Notes: generated by a model from the sequence alone, not told the origin. A stretch of DNA of 42,419 bases from an uncultured Opitutales bacterium (GCA_913056355.1 CAJXMX010000003.1:1-42419); one strand, 5' to 3'; shown: positions 29,108 through 37,686, counted from the stretch's first letter. Made by a program: numbers and translations.

Positions 29108-29785
29108 ATGAAAGTGCTGGTGGTGGAGGACGAGAAGAAGATCGCCGACTTCATGATCAAGGGTCTGGAGGCGCGGGGATTCGCCGTGGATGCCTGTGAC
29201 AACGGTGACGACGCCCTGATCCTGGCCCTGACCCGTCCCTACGACACGATCATCCTGGATATCATGCTTCCCGGGAAGGACGGGATCTCCATTCTCAAGT
29301 CCATGCGCCTGAAGGGCGTCAATACCCCGGTGATCGCCGTTTCGGCGAGGAGCGAGCTGGACGACCGGATCACCGGACTCGATGCGGGAGCCGACGATTA
29401 CCTGGCCAAGCCCTTCTTTGTCGATGAGCTGATCGCCCGTCTGCACGCCATTAACCGCCGCACAACCGGGGCGCAGCTCAACCTGCGCCGGGTGGGGGAA
29501 CTGTCCCTGAACCTGGCCACCCGCGAAGTCCTGGTGGGGGAGGTCCGTATCGACCTTTCCCCGCGGGAGTTCAACCTGCTCGAGTTCCTCATGCGTTCGC
29601 CCGGACGGGTCTACACCCGGACCCAGATCATGGAGTATGTCTGGCAGTACGATTTCGATCCCAACACCAACATTGTCGATGTCTGCATCAAGCGCATCCG
29701 CAAGAAACTTGCGGAGGCCAGTCCGGTCAACTTCGTGGAAACCATCCGGGGTGTCGGATACCGGATGATTCGGGAGCCCTCATGA
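29108..29785 (+). CDS. OmpR/CusR-type response regulator
   Basis: 225 residues from ATG at 29108; the track's TTG at 29099 adds three residues and is less likely. The receiver domain shows the acidic pocket 'VVEDEKK', phospho-acceptor Asp51 in 'IILDIMLPGKDG', and the conserved Lys in 'DYLAKPF'. The C-terminal winged helix (LSLNLATREVLVGEVRIDLSPREFNLLEFLMRSPGR... VDVCIKRIRKKL) is of OmpR/PhoB type. The next gene, the kinase, overlaps its stop as ATGA. With the upstream TGACA boxes and the kinase type, it most resembles CusR/CopR-like regulators, but the signal is not proven to be copper. Confidence 0.94.
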   Translation: MKVLVVEDEKKIADFMIKGLEARGFAVDACDNGDDALILALTRPYDTIILDIMLPGKDGISILKSMRLKGVNTPVIAVSARSELDDRITGLDAGADDYLAKPFFVDELIARLHAINRRTTGAQLNLRRVGELSLNLATREVLVGEVRIDLSPREFNLLEFLMRSPGRVYTRTQIMEYVWQYDFDPNTNIVDVCIKRIRKKLAEASPVNFVETIRGVGYRMIREPS

Positions 29786-31311
29786 AACTCGGCACGGTCT
29801 GGCACTCCTTCCGCTTCAGGATCGTCATCCTGACCACCCTCGGGCTCTGGGCCCTGCTCTCGGTCTGGATGTACGGGGTCTATCGGTTGGTCCTGACCAG
29901 CCGGCTCAATGAAGTCGACGCCCAACTGAGCGCAGCCGGTTACCAGATGATTCCGGTCATGCTTTTCCACCAGCGGGAACGGGGCATCCAGTCCGGGGAA
30001 TTCCAGCCCGAACTCTGGCAGCGTCTCCTCCTTGCCTATGACCGCTCGGGCCAGCGGATCGACCTCAACGCGGACCTGCCGGAAACCGACCTGGATGTAC
30101 TGGGCCGCCTGATACCGGAATCCGCCCCGGGAATGGAGGAACATGGGGGACCGCCTCCCGGAGACCCCAACGATCCGGGCAGCCGGACCCAGGGCCCCGG
30201 CGTTGATCGGTTCCCGGAAATGCGGGTGCCGCCATTCCTCCAGCTCGATCCTGCTCCGGTGCGTCCGCGTATGGAACAATTCGATACGGAGCTCGAGCCG
30301 GTCACCGTCGAGCTCTCCAACGGCCGCTGGCGCTGTGTGGCCTTCAGCGGGGCAGGGGTGCGGTTTGTCTTGGGCGAAGCCCTGGATCCGGTCTACCGGC
30401 AAAGCAAGGATGTTCTCAAGCTGATGGCCTGGCTTAATCCGGCCCTGTTGGTGCTGATCCTTATGGTTACCTGGCTGGTGGTGACCCGGGCCCTGCGGCC
30501 GATCCGGGAAATGACCGAGCTGGCCGGCGGTATCGATGCCGACCGCCTGGACGTGAGGCTCAAGCCGGAAATGGTCCCTTCGGAGTTCCAGCGGCTGGTC
30601 GATGTCTTCAATTCCATGCTGGGCCGGCTGGAGCGCAATTTCTACCAGGCCCGGCGGTTCAGTGCCGACGCCGCCCATGAGTTGAAAACGCCCCTGACCA
30701 TTCTCCAGGGCCAACTGGAGCAGGAGATCGCCCAGGAGGAAACAGGATCCAGCCGCCAGCAGTCCCTCAGTTCGCTCCTCGACGAGGTGGCCCGGCTCAA
30801 ACACATCACGGAGGGTCTGCTATTGCTGGCCCTTGGCGACAGCGGACGCGTCCGCACCTACCAGCAGGACCTGGACCTGCGCCAGCTGGTGGAGGAAATT
30901 GCCAATGACTACGAAGACAGCGGGCTGTCCTGGGAAATTAATCCGCAGCCGGCCAATCCGGTTCCCTTCCGCGGCGACAAGGTTCTCCTCATGAAGGCAG
31001 TCCAGAACCTGGTCTCCAACGCCACCAAGTACAACCGGCCGGAGGGGCGGGTGCGGATCGAATTCCAGGAAGAAGGCCGCCAGTTGCGCTTTCGTATCGG
31101 CAATACCGGGCCGGCCATTTCCCCGGAAATCCAGCCCCACGTCTTTGACCGTTTTGTGCGTGGGGATTCCTCCCGCAACCGCAAGGTGGACGGCACCGGG
31201 CTGGGCCTGAGCATTGTCCAGGAGCTGGTCCGGATCCACGGGGGGACGGTGGCCCTCCTGTCCAGCCAGGACGACTGGACCGAGTTCGAGGTGGTCCTGC
31301 CCCGGGAATGA
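29782..31311 (+). CDS. Membrane sensor histidine kinase (CusS-like)
   Basis: 509 residues. Membrane segments near 12-36 (RFRIVILTTLGLWALLSVWMYGVY) and 216-237 (WLNPALLVLILMVTWLVVTRAL) enclose a ~180-residue periplasmic sensor. The sensor contains a Pro/Gly-rich piece (GGPPPGDPNDPGSRTQGPG). A HAMP domain follows (RPIREMTELAGGIDADRL). The phospho-accepting His299 sits in 'RRFSADAAHELKTPLT', a wording close to CusS-type kinases. The ATPase domain has 'NLVSNATKYN' and 'GTGLGLSIVQELVRIHGG'. It is translationally coupled to the regulator (ATGA). The sensor has no His- or Met-rich copper site that I can see, so the ligand is open; a calcium or other cation signal would fit the neighbours. Confidence 0.93.
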   Translation: MKLGTVWHSFRFRIVILTTLGLWALLSVWMYGVYRLVLTSRLNEVDAQLSAAGYQMIPVMLFHQRERGIQSGEFQPELWQRLLLAYDRSGQRIDLNADLPETDLDVLGRLIPESAPGMEEHGGPPPGDPNDPGSRTQGPGVDRFPEMRVPPFLQLDPAPVRPRMEQFDTELEPVTVELSNGRWRCVAFSGAGVRFVLGEALDPVYRQSKDVLKLMAWLNPALLVLILMVTWLVVTRALRPIREMTELAGGIDADRLDVRLKPEMVPSEFQRLVDVFNSMLGRLERNFYQARRFSADAAHELKTPLTILQGQLEQEIAQEETGSSRQQSLSSLLDEVARLKHITEGLLLLALGDSGRVRTYQQDLDLRQLVEEIANDYEDSGLSWEINPQPANPVPFRGDKVLLMKAVQNLVSNATKYNRPEGRVRIEFQEEGRQLRFRIGNTGPAISPEIQPHVFDRFVRGDSSRNRKVDGTGLGLSIVQELVRIHGGTVALLSSQDDWTEFEVVLPRE

Positions 31312-31377
31312 GATCCGGCCTTAGGGATTGTCTTTCCCCCGCTGTCTTGTTTTCTGGTGTGAAACCCTAAAGACACC

Positions 31378-32778
31378 ATGAATACATCCCGCCGCTCCTT
31401 TCTTACCGGAATCAGTCTCCTGGCCGCCAATGCCGCCCTCAGCGTCCCCAAGATGAAATGGGTCCTCGGCGACCAGAAGCTGCGCGTGGTGCTGGTCGGG
31501 ACCGGCATCCGCGGGACCAGCTTCTGGGGCAAAAGGCTGGTTGAGAATTATCCCGAGCTGATCCAGTTCGTCGGCCTTTGCGACATCAATCCCGGCCGCC
31601 TGGAGTACGCCCTTGAATACATGGGCGTCGACTGCCCGACCTACACCAATTTCGACCGCATGCTGGATGAGACCATGCCGGACCTGATCATCGTCACCAC
31701 CGTCGATGCCACGCATCATACCTACATCATCAAGGGCTTGGGCCGGAACATCGATGTCCTGACCGAGAAGCCCCTGACCATCGACGAGGAGAAGTGCCAG
31801 CAGATCATCGACGCCGAGCGCCGCTCCCGGGCCAACCTGATTGTCGGCTTCAACTACCGCTGGAGCCCCTACATGACCAGGATCAAGGAGTTGTTGATGG
31901 AGGAGACCATCGGGAAAATCACCTCGGTCGACTTCAACTGGTACCTCAACACCTACCACGGCGCCTCCTACTTCCGCCGCTGGCATGGGCTGCGCCAAGC
32001 CGGCGGAACCCTCTGGATCCACAAGGCCACCCACCACTTCGACCTGGTCAACTGGTGGCTCGATTCCGACCCCGCGGAAGTGTACGCCTATGGGGACCTC
32101 GAGCTCTACGGGGAGAACAATCCATTCCGCGGGGACAACTGTCGCTCCTGCCCCCACCAGGGCGACTGCAAGTTCTATTGGGACATCACCCGGGACCAGC
32201 GCCTCATGGACCTCTATGTCAAGAATGAGCACCACGACGGCTACATCCGGGACAACTGCCTCTTTCGCCGGGAGATCAACATTTACGACAAGATGTCGGC
32301 CCAGATCAGGTACGCCAACAACGTCGTGGTGAATTATTCCCTGACCACCTATTCCCCATTCGAGGGTTGGCGCATCGCCTTCAACGGGACCGATGGCCGC
32401 ATCGAGGCCTGGCAGGACATTCCCTACTTCCAGGAAATGGAGGTCGACCAGGCGGAACTGCACGCCGCCGAGATGGACCAGTCCGGTACTGAGGAATTCG
32501 ATACAAAGCACATCGTCGTCCACAAGCTGTGGAATGACTTCGAGGCCCTTCCGGTCAGCTACGAGCGGGCCGGCCACGGGGGAGGAGACCAGCGCCTGCA
32601 CGACCAGATCTTCCGGCACCCGGACCAGAAGGATCCCTTCGACCGGGCGGCCGGCATCCGCGACGGGGCCATGTCCATCCTCATCGGCGTGGCCGCCCGC
32701 AACAGCATCGAAACCGGCGACCCGGTCCGCATCGCCTCACTCACCAACCTCGAGCCCCGGGCCCGGCGCCTGTCCTGA
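31378..32778 (+). CDS. Tat-exported Gfo/Idh/MocA-family oxidoreductase
   Basis: 466 residues. The N-terminus carries a twin-arginine signal (SRRSFLTGISLLAANAALS). The dinucleotide-binding motif is 'VVLVGTGIRGTSFWG' (near 37-51), and the family 'TEKPLT' with Lys131 follows. 'TLWIHKATHHFDLVNWW' holds the His expected in the active site. An unusual insert with three cysteines (NCRSCPHQGDC, near residues 254-264) could bind a metal. Family members oxidise or epimerise sugars and inositols using tightly bound NAD(P); Tat export with bound cofactor is common for them in Verrucomicrobia and Planctomycetes. The NTF2-like gene starts 37 bp downstream. No Shine-Dalgarno sequence precedes the ATG. Confidence 0.88.
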   Translation: MNTSRRSFLTGISLLAANAALSVPKMKWVLGDQKLRVVLVGTGIRGTSFWGKRLVENYPELIQFVGLCDINPGRLEYALEYMGVDCPTYTNFDRMLDETMPDLIIVTTVDATHHTYIIKGLGRNIDVLTEKPLTIDEEKCQQIIDAERRSRANLIVGFNYRWSPYMTRIKELLMEETIGKITSVDFNWYLNTYHGASYFRRWHGLRQAGGTLWIHKATHHFDLVNWWLDSDPAEVYAYGDLELYGENNPFRGDNCRSCPHQGDCKFYWDITRDQRLMDLYVKNEHHDGYIRDNCLFRREINIYDKMSAQIRYANNVVVNYSLTTYSPFEGWRIAFNGTDGRIEAWQDIPYFQEMEVDQAELHAAEMDQSGTEEFDTKHIVVHKLWNDFEALPVSYERAGHGGGDQRLHDQIFRHPDQKDPFDRAAGIRDGAMSILIGVAARNSIETGDPVRIASLTNLEPRARRLS

Positions 32779-32815
32779 CGCCGGACAAGGGATTCTTTCA
32801 CCTGTTCCCAGCCCC

Positions 32816-33217
32816 ATGACCGATTCCCCAAAATACGACGCACTCCGGCAAGTCCTGCAGCAATGGCTGGACGGCATTAATTCCGGCGATGTCGACGGCG
32901 TCACCTCCCTCTACAAGGAGGATGCCGTGCTCCTGCCCACCTTCTCCAGCAGACGCCTGACCCGGCCCGCCGAGCGGCGGGCTTATTTTGAGCGGGTCAG
33001 CAGCAAGCTGAAGCTGTCCGTCGAACTGCACCAGCGGACCCTCGTCATGCAGCAGTTCTCGGATTCCATCCATGGCCTGAGCGGGATCTACCTCTGGCGC
33101 TTCGAGGAGGATGAGGAAATGCTCAGCTTTGAAGCACGGTTCACCTACACGGTGGACCTCAGCCGGCCCGACCCGATCCTGCACCACCACAGCTCCCAGA
33201 TCCCCCGCACGGTCTGA
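32816..33217 (+). CDS. NTF2/SnoaL-like (DUF4440/SgcJ-type) protein
   Basis: 133 residues from ATG at 32816 (MTDSPKYDALRQVLQQWLDGINSGDVDGV). The track start at 32393 lies inside the oxidoreductase and is rejected. The N-terminal helix, then 'SLYKEDAVLLPTFSS', 'GLSGIYLWRFEED' and 'SFEARFTYTVDL' match the cone-shaped NTF2-like fold, most like the CaMKII-association/SgcJ group. Such small proteins are binding domains or enzymes of varied specificity; none can be assigned. It is in the cytoplasm (no signal peptide). The last codons are partly duplicated 21 bp beyond the stop (see repeat). Confidence 0.75.
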   Translation: MTDSPKYDALRQVLQQWLDGINSGDVDGVTSLYKEDAVLLPTFSSRRLTRPAERRAYFERVSSKLKLSVELHQRTLVMQQFSDSIHGLSGIYLWRFEEDEEMLSFEARFTYTVDLSRPDPILHHHSSQIPRTV

Positions 33218-33257
33218 TCGGGGACGTATCTTTCCAACATCCCCCGGACCGTCTGAT
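33200..33257 (+). repeat. Imperfect 19-bp direct repeat at the end of the NTF2-like gene
   Basis: ATCCCCCGCACGGTCTGAT (33200-33218) recurs as ATCCCCCGGACCGTCTGAT (33239-33257), 17 of 19 identical, 39 bp apart. The first copy holds the last codons and stop of the gene; the second is intergenic. It looks like a small local duplication. Confidence 0.65.
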
Positions 33258-33278
33258 AGAATTACCGGCGGTGGACCT

Positions 33279-33306
33279 TTGACGTGGTACGGGTAAACGC
33301 TATTTT
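33279..33306 (+). promoter_or_regulatory. Sigma-70-like promoter, apparently leaderless, for the PL22-like gene
   Basis: TTGACG (33279-33284), 16 bases, TATTTT (33301-33306). The A of the ATG at 33313 is seven bases after the -10, where transcription would be expected to start. There is therefore no room for a 5' leader or Shine-Dalgarno sequence. Confidence 0.5.
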
Positions 33307-33312
33307 GATCTC

Positions 33313-34611
33313 ATGAAAACCCTCTTCACGATTCTCCTGACCCTTGTTTTCGCCACCTCCCTTACGGCCCGGATCGGGACCCGCTTCCCCTCCGAGCGGA
33401 AAGTGGTCACGGATCCGGTCACCGGGGTGGACCTGGTCTTCCTGACCAGCAAGCCGGCCGGTGATTCCAAGATCTATCCGACCCATGCCCAGTGGACCGC
33501 CGACGGAAAGTGGGTCATTTTCCGTTCCAACCGCGTTCCCGGCGAGGCCATGGCGGTCAATGAGGAGTCCGGCGACATTGTCCAGGTAACGGAGGGCGGC
33601 TACACCGGGCAGCTGTGTATCGCCCAGAAGTCAATGAAGCTCTACATCATGCGGGATCCCAACCGGGAAATCGGGGCCGGCCGGGATGTGCCGTATGGCG
33701 ACATGGAGGTGGTTGCCATCGACCTGGCAAAGCTCTTCGCCGACAGCGCCGCCGGAACGCTTCAGGACAAGTCCCACTACGAGACTGTTTGCGGTGCGGT
33801 CCCCGCCGGGATGGGAGCCCGGGGCGACATGGATCTTGATGCCAATGAAGACCTGGTGTACTTCCGCCTGGGAAGCGAATATGCGGCCCGGCACCTGCCC
33901 GGGGACGTCGAGGTGGTCGAGGATTACGGGCCCCGGAACATGGGAGCCGGACCCGGCGGAATCGCCAGGATGGACCTGGAGTCCGGCGAAGTCAGCCTGG
34001 TCACGGTGGTCGGTTTCCAGGTCGGGCACGTCCAGTCCAGCCGCTATGTGCCCGGCCAGGTCGTCTTTTGCTGGGAAACCGGCGGCAAGTCGCCCCAGCG
34101 TACGTGGATAGTCAACGGAGACGGCACCGGCCTGCGTCCCCTCTACAAGGAATCCTCCTTCGAATGGGTGACCCACGAGGCCGTCACCGGGCCCAACGAG
34201 GTGACCTTCGCCATCCTCGGCCACCGCCGTCCGGGACAAGTCGATGAATGGGGTGAGTGCGGCTCCCGCGACAAGCCCACCGGGCTGGCCATCATCAATA
34301 CCGAGACCGGCCTCATGAAAATCGAGGGACAAACCGACGAGGGCAGTGGCTTCTGGCACGTTCACGCCTCCTCGGACGGGCGATTTGCCTGCGGGGACGA
34401 CTTTTCCCGCAGCCTGTACCTGATCGACCGGCGAACCGGCGAAAAGATGATGCTGACCACCGGGCACAAACCGACCGCGCGGGACCATGTCCATCCCACC
34501 TTCAGCGAGGACGGGACCCGGATCCAGTTCCAGTCGGCCATGCTTTCCGAGGACGACCGCAGCATGAATATTTGTGTCGTCCATGTCCCCCGGGAATGGT
34601 TGGATCGGTAG
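33313..34611 (+). CDS. Oligogalacturonate-lyase-like (PL22) beta-propeller protein, secreted
   Basis: 432 residues with a signal peptide (MKTLFTILLTLVFATSLTA). The start of the mature protein (RIGTRFPSERKVVTDPVTG, VFLTSKPAGDSKIYPTHAQW) and the blade motifs 'WTADGKWVIFRSNR', 'SSDGRFACGDD' and 'HPTFSEDGTRIQFQS' match my memory of oligogalacturonide lyases (PL22), seven-bladed propellers that bind manganese through His and Gln. Candidate metal residues are the His in 'EWVTHEAV' and those in 'FWHVHASSDG'. The usual role is cleavage of pectin-derived dimers to ketouronates. No other pectin gene is in the window, so another uronate substrate, or a binding function as in TolB-like propellers, remains possible. 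Confidence 0.68.
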   Translation: MKTLFTILLTLVFATSLTARIGTRFPSERKVVTDPVTGVDLVFLTSKPAGDSKIYPTHAQWTADGKWVIFRSNRVPGEAMAVNEESGDIVQVTEGGYTGQLCIAQKSMKLYIMRDPNREIGAGRDVPYGDMEVVAIDLAKLFADSAAGTLQDKSHYETVCGAVPAGMGARGDMDLDANEDLVYFRLGSEYAARHLPGDVEVVEDYGPRNMGAGPGGIARMDLESGEVSLVTVVGFQVGHVQSSRYVPGQVVFCWETGGKSPQRTWIVNGDGTGLRPLYKESSFEWVTHEAVTGPNEVTFAILGHRRPGQVDEWGECGSRDKPTGLAIINTETGLMKIEGQTDEGSGFWHVHASSDGRFACGDDFSRSLYLIDRRTGEKMMLTTGHKPTARDHVHPTFSEDGTRIQFQSAMLSEDDRSMNICVVHVPREWLDR

Positions 34612-34660
34612 CTGGATTTTCATTACACGTCTTCTTTGGCCCGCAAGGGCTCCCTCTCCC

Positions 34661-35209
34661 ATGCCAGTAAATCCTCTCATCAAGGCACTCGTGCGAACCA
34701 AGTTCCGGTTCACCAGCCGGCAAACGGCGGACCGGCAGGCCGAGCGCTGGCTGCGCTACTACCTTGGTCTGGCCGGAAAGCTGGATGCCTCCGGCGGATC
34801 CCGCCCGGTCCGGGTGCCGGCCATGCAGGGGGTGGACGAGGACATGCGGGACTGGTCCTTCTTCATGCTTCTTGAGCACAACACCATCGTCAACCACGCC
34901 ATCAGCCGGGTGGTGGAGCGCCTGGCCAGGGGTTGGGATCCCGTCCAGCCCGGAGACATCGATCCCAAAACGGGCGTCATGCCCTCGGCCAATCCCGGGC
35001 CGGAACAGGTGGAGGCTTTCCGCGATTCGGTACGGAGTCACCTGAAAATGGTTGCCTCGTTGGGACAATTGCGCGGCACAAAAACCCGGGAACATCCGGT
35101 CTTCGGGACATTTGACGCCCATGCCTGGAACTGTATGTTTGGATTTCACCTTCAGGTTCACGCCCGGCAGGCGAAGTACATCGTGCAACACTCAGTTAAT
35201 ACCGGATAG
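34661..35209 (+). CDS. DinB-superfamily protein
   Basis: 182 residues from ATG at 34661 (MPVNPLIKALVRTKFRFTSRQ); the track start at 34574 overlaps the previous gene and is rejected. The four-helix pattern with 'FFMLLEHNTIVNHAISRVV' and 'FGFHLQVHARQAKYIVQH' supplies the His residues that bind a metal in DinB/YfiT-type proteins. Members include thiol-S-transferases and uncharacterised stress proteins; the exact role is unknown. The following gene starts 4 bp after its stop, so the two are co-translated. Confidence 0.72.
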   Translation: MPVNPLIKALVRTKFRFTSRQTADRQAERWLRYYLGLAGKLDASGGSRPVRVPAMQGVDEDMRDWSFFMLLEHNTIVNHAISRVVERLARGWDPVQPGDIDPKTGVMPSANPGPEQVEAFRDSVRSHLKMVASLGQLRGTKTREHPVFGTFDAHAWNCMFGFHLQVHARQAKYIVQHSVNTG

Positions 35210-35213
35210 ACCC

Positions 35214-35759
35214 ATGGAATCGGCATCAGAAGCGACTGGAAACGGGAATGGCCTCCTCTACTTCGCCTATGGTTCCAATATGGGCCAACGGCGGATGCTG
35301 GCCCGCATCCCCAGAGCAAGTTTCCAGGGAATCGCCACTCTCCCGTACCACGAACTGCGCTTTCACAAGATCAGCCTGATCGACGGGTCGGGCAAGTGCG
35401 ACGCCTACCGGACGGGTCTTGAGGAGGACCGGGTCTTCGGGGTCCTGTACCGGATCCGGACGGACGACCTCCCCGCCCTGGACCGTTTCGAGGGGCAGGG
35501 CCTCGGTTACGACCGGGAGGAAGTAAGTGTTCTTCTGGAATCAGGCGAGCAGGTCCGGGCCTTATCCTATTTCGCAACCCGGATCAATCCGGCCCTGCAA
35601 CCCATGGACTGGTACCATGAACACGTCCTCCACGGGGCCCGGGAAGCCGGCCTCCCGGAGGATTACCTGGCCCGGATCGAGACCGTGGTGCCGACTCCTG
35701 ATTATGACCTTTCGCGACGCGAGCACGAACTCTCGATTTACCAGTCGAACAATGAATAG
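35214..35759 (+). CDS. Gamma-glutamylcyclotransferase/AIG2-like protein
   Basis: 181 residues. The substrate loop 'LYFAYGSNMGQRRM' is the hallmark of the GGCT/AIG2 fold, and the catalytic Glu is Glu93 in 'LDRFEGQGLGYDRE'. 'VFGVLYRIRTDDLPALDRFEG' and 'ALSYFATRINPALQPMDWYHEHVLHGA' fit GGCT-like enzymes, which release 5-oxoproline from gamma-glutamyl peptides or amines. A ~10-residue N-terminal tail (MESASEATGNGNG) precedes the domain. It starts 4 bp after the DinB-like gene; the PhzF-like gene follows 30 bp later. Confidence 0.84.
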   Translation: MESASEATGNGNGLLYFAYGSNMGQRRMLARIPRASFQGIATLPYHELRFHKISLIDGSGKCDAYRTGLEEDRVFGVLYRIRTDDLPALDRFEGQGLGYDREEVSVLLESGEQVRALSYFATRINPALQPMDWYHEHVLHGAREAGLPEDYLARIETVVPTPDYDLSRREHELSIYQSNNE

Positions 35760-35789
35760 CCTGCCGGTCAGGAATCGGGTTCGTTTCCC

Positions 35790-36569
35790 ATGAGGCTGCA
35801 ATTGTACCAGGTCGATGCCTTTGCGGAGAAGCTCTTCACCGGCAACCCGGCCGCCGTATGCCCGCTTGAGGAATGGCTGCCCGAGGCGGTCATGCAGTCC
35901 ATCGCCCTGGAAAACAATCTCTCGGAAACGGCCTTCGTCGTTCGGGAGGCGAGCGGCTGGCGGATTCGCTGGTTCACCCCCGGGAGCGAGGTCGACCTCT
36001 GCGGCCACGCCACGCTGGCCACCGCCTGGGTGCTCTTTGACCTCGGCCTGGTCGATGGCAGCGAGCTGTTCCTCCAGTCCCGCAGCGGGAAACTGAAGGT
36101 GTCGCGTGACGACGGCCTGCTGACCCTGGACTTTCCAGCCCTTCAGGTGTCGCCATGCCTGTTGCCGGATTCGCTGGTGGCTGCCCTGGGCCGCAGGCCA
36201 GCGGAATTGTATCGGGCCATGGACTACATGGCGGTGTTCGACACCGAGGAGGAAATCCTTTCCCTCGAGCCGGATTTCAACGCATTGGGCCGTATCGACC
36301 TGCGCGGCCTGATCGTCACCGCTCCCGGGAAGGAAGCCGACTTCGTGAGCCGCTTCTTTGCCCCGCGGGTGGGCGTCAACGAGGATCCCGTGACCGGTTC
36401 CGCCCATTGCATGCTGACCCCGTTCTGGGCCGCCCGCCTCGGCCGCAACCGTCTCCAGGCCCGGCAACTGTCCCGCCGGGGCGGCTCCCTGGTCTGCGAA
36501 CTGCGCGGCGACCGAGTCCTGATCAGCGGGCGTTGTGTTCCCTACCTAAAGGGCACCATCGACATCTGA
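35790..36569 (+). CDS. PhzF-family isomerase/epimerase-like protein
   Basis: 259 residues, the normal length. 'YQVDAFAEKLFTGNPAAVCPL' opens the family pattern, the catalytic Glu46 lies in 'NNLSETAFVV', 'PGSEVDLCGHATLATAW' is the first-domain signature, and 'VGVNEDPVTGSAHCML' the second. The fold is two diaminopimelate-epimerase-like halves; PhzF itself isomerises DHHA in phenazine synthesis. No other phenazine gene is here, so this is a general PhzF-like protein of unknown substrate. Its 3' end overlaps the convergent BASS gene by 24 bp. Confidence 0.9.
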   Translation: MRLQLYQVDAFAEKLFTGNPAAVCPLEEWLPEAVMQSIALENNLSETAFVVREASGWRIRWFTPGSEVDLCGHATLATAWVLFDLGLVDGSELFLQSRSGKLKVSRDDGLLTLDFPALQVSPCLLPDSLVAALGRRPAELYRAMDYMAVFDTEEEILSLEPDFNALGRIDLRGLIVTAPGKEADFVSRFFAPRVGVNEDPVTGSAHCMLTPFWAARLGRNRLQARQLSRRGGSLVCELRGDRVLISGRCVPYLKGTIDI

Positions 36570-37511
36570 GCGCCTGGGATCGGCCTTCCGGGGCATCCGC
36601 AGCCGCCAGTATCCGGCCAGGATGCTGCCGATGACGGAATGGATAACCGCGGAGATCGCGCAGGGAATGGCCGTCAGCGGATTGGCGAAATGCGAGCGGG
36701 CCAGAACCGTGGCCAGCCCGGAATTCTGCATGCCCACCTCGATGGAAACCGTCCGGCAGATGATGGGGCCATACCCGAGCATCCGGGCGAAACCGTAGCC
36801 GCTGGCGAAGGCCGCGCTGTGCAGCAAGACCACCGCCCCGAGCAGCTTGAGTCCGGATTCCCGCACGTCTTCGGCGTTGGCCCCGATGATGCTGGCGCAG
36901 ATCAGGGCGATGACGAAGACGGCCACCAGCGGCCCGACCGGAAGGACCACCTTGACCGCCTTGGGAAAGAGGTGGTGCAGGCTGATCCCGAGCACCAGCG
37001 GAAGGAGGACGATCTTGACCATGCTGGCGAAGAGCTGCCAGCCGTTGACCGGCACGTACTGCCCGGCCAGCCAGGAGGTCAGCAGGGGAGTCAGGACAAT
37101 GGCCACTGCCGTGGAGCACATGGTCATCAGCACCGAGAGGGCCACGTTGGCCCGGGCCAGGTAGGCCACGACATTGGAGGCCGTTCCTCCCGGGCAGCAG
37201 GCGACCAGGATCAGGCCCACCTTGTAGGCCACCGGCAGGTCCAGCAGGTGGGCGATGCTCCAGGCACAGGCCGGCATCAGGAGGAACTGGGCCAGCAGGC
37301 CGGTCCCCACCGATCGGGGCATGGTCAGGACCCGCTTGAAGTCGTCCAGGCTCAGGGTGATGCCCATTCCCAGCATGATGATGCCCAGTCCCCAGACAAT
37401 GAAAGGCCGGTCGAACCAGGTAAACAACTCCGGTTGAAACAGCGCCGCCAGGCAGCACAGGAGCACCCACACGGGAAACAGGTTGGTGATGATGCTCAGG
37501 ATTCGCTGCAT
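36546..37511 (-). CDS. Bile acid:sodium symporter (BASS) family transporter
   Basis: 321 residues from ATG at 37511 (MQRILSIITNLFPVWVLLCCLAAL); the track start at 37568 adds a non-hydrophobic leader and is rejected. About nine or ten membrane segments. The family motifs are visible: 'IIMLGMGITLSLDDFKRVL', 'ILVACCPGGTASNVVAYLARANVALSV' (the sodium-site crossover region) and 'SIEVGMQNSGLATVLARSHF'. BASS proteins import organic anions (bile-acid-like compounds, pantoate, pyruvate, 2-keto acids) with sodium. The substrate is not readable here. The gene lies 3' of a strong terminator on its own strand, so it needs its own promoter in 37512-37595. Confidence 0.92.
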   Translation of the reverse strand: MQRILSIITNLFPVWVLLCCLAALFQPELFTWFDRPFIVWGLGIIMLGMGITLSLDDFKRVLTMPRSVGTGLLAQFLLMPACAWSIAHLLDLPVAYKVGLILVACCPGGTASNVVAYLARANVALSVLMTMCSTAVAIVLTPLLTSWLAGQYVPVNGWQLFASMVKIVLLPLVLGISLHHLFPKAVKVVLPVGPLVAVFVIALICASIIGANAEDVRESGLKLLGAVVLLHSAAFASGYGFARMLGYGPIICRTVSIEVGMQNSGLATVLARSHFANPLTAIPCAISAVIHSVIGSILAGYWRLRMPRKADPRRSDVDGAL

Positions 37512-37595
37512 GGCCGGGAAATGGTCGGGGGCTAAACGGTTTACAAACTCTTTGCCGCCGCCTGGCAATCCCGCAATCGTGCCGGCCTGAAGACA

Positions 37596-37631
37596 GAAAA
37601 AGCCGGCAGGCCTCTCGCGGAGCCTGCCGGC
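37596..37631 (-). terminator. Rho-independent terminator for the small gene/EF-hand transcript
   Basis: GCCGGCAGGC and GCCTGCCGGC form a perfect 10-bp stem with a 10-base loop. On the minus strand it is followed directly by TTTTTCTGTC. It lies 55 bases after the candidate small gene and 214 bases after the EF-hand stop, and insulates the BASS gene. Confidence 0.85.
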
Positions 37632-37686
37632 CGTATTCAGGACTTGCCGGATCTACCGTTTCAAACAACCCCTTGCCAGTTCCCCT

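Noticed and set aside
35790-36569. Phenazine biosynthesis locus
   Set aside because: Only a PhzF-like protein is present; such proteins are widespread without phenazines.
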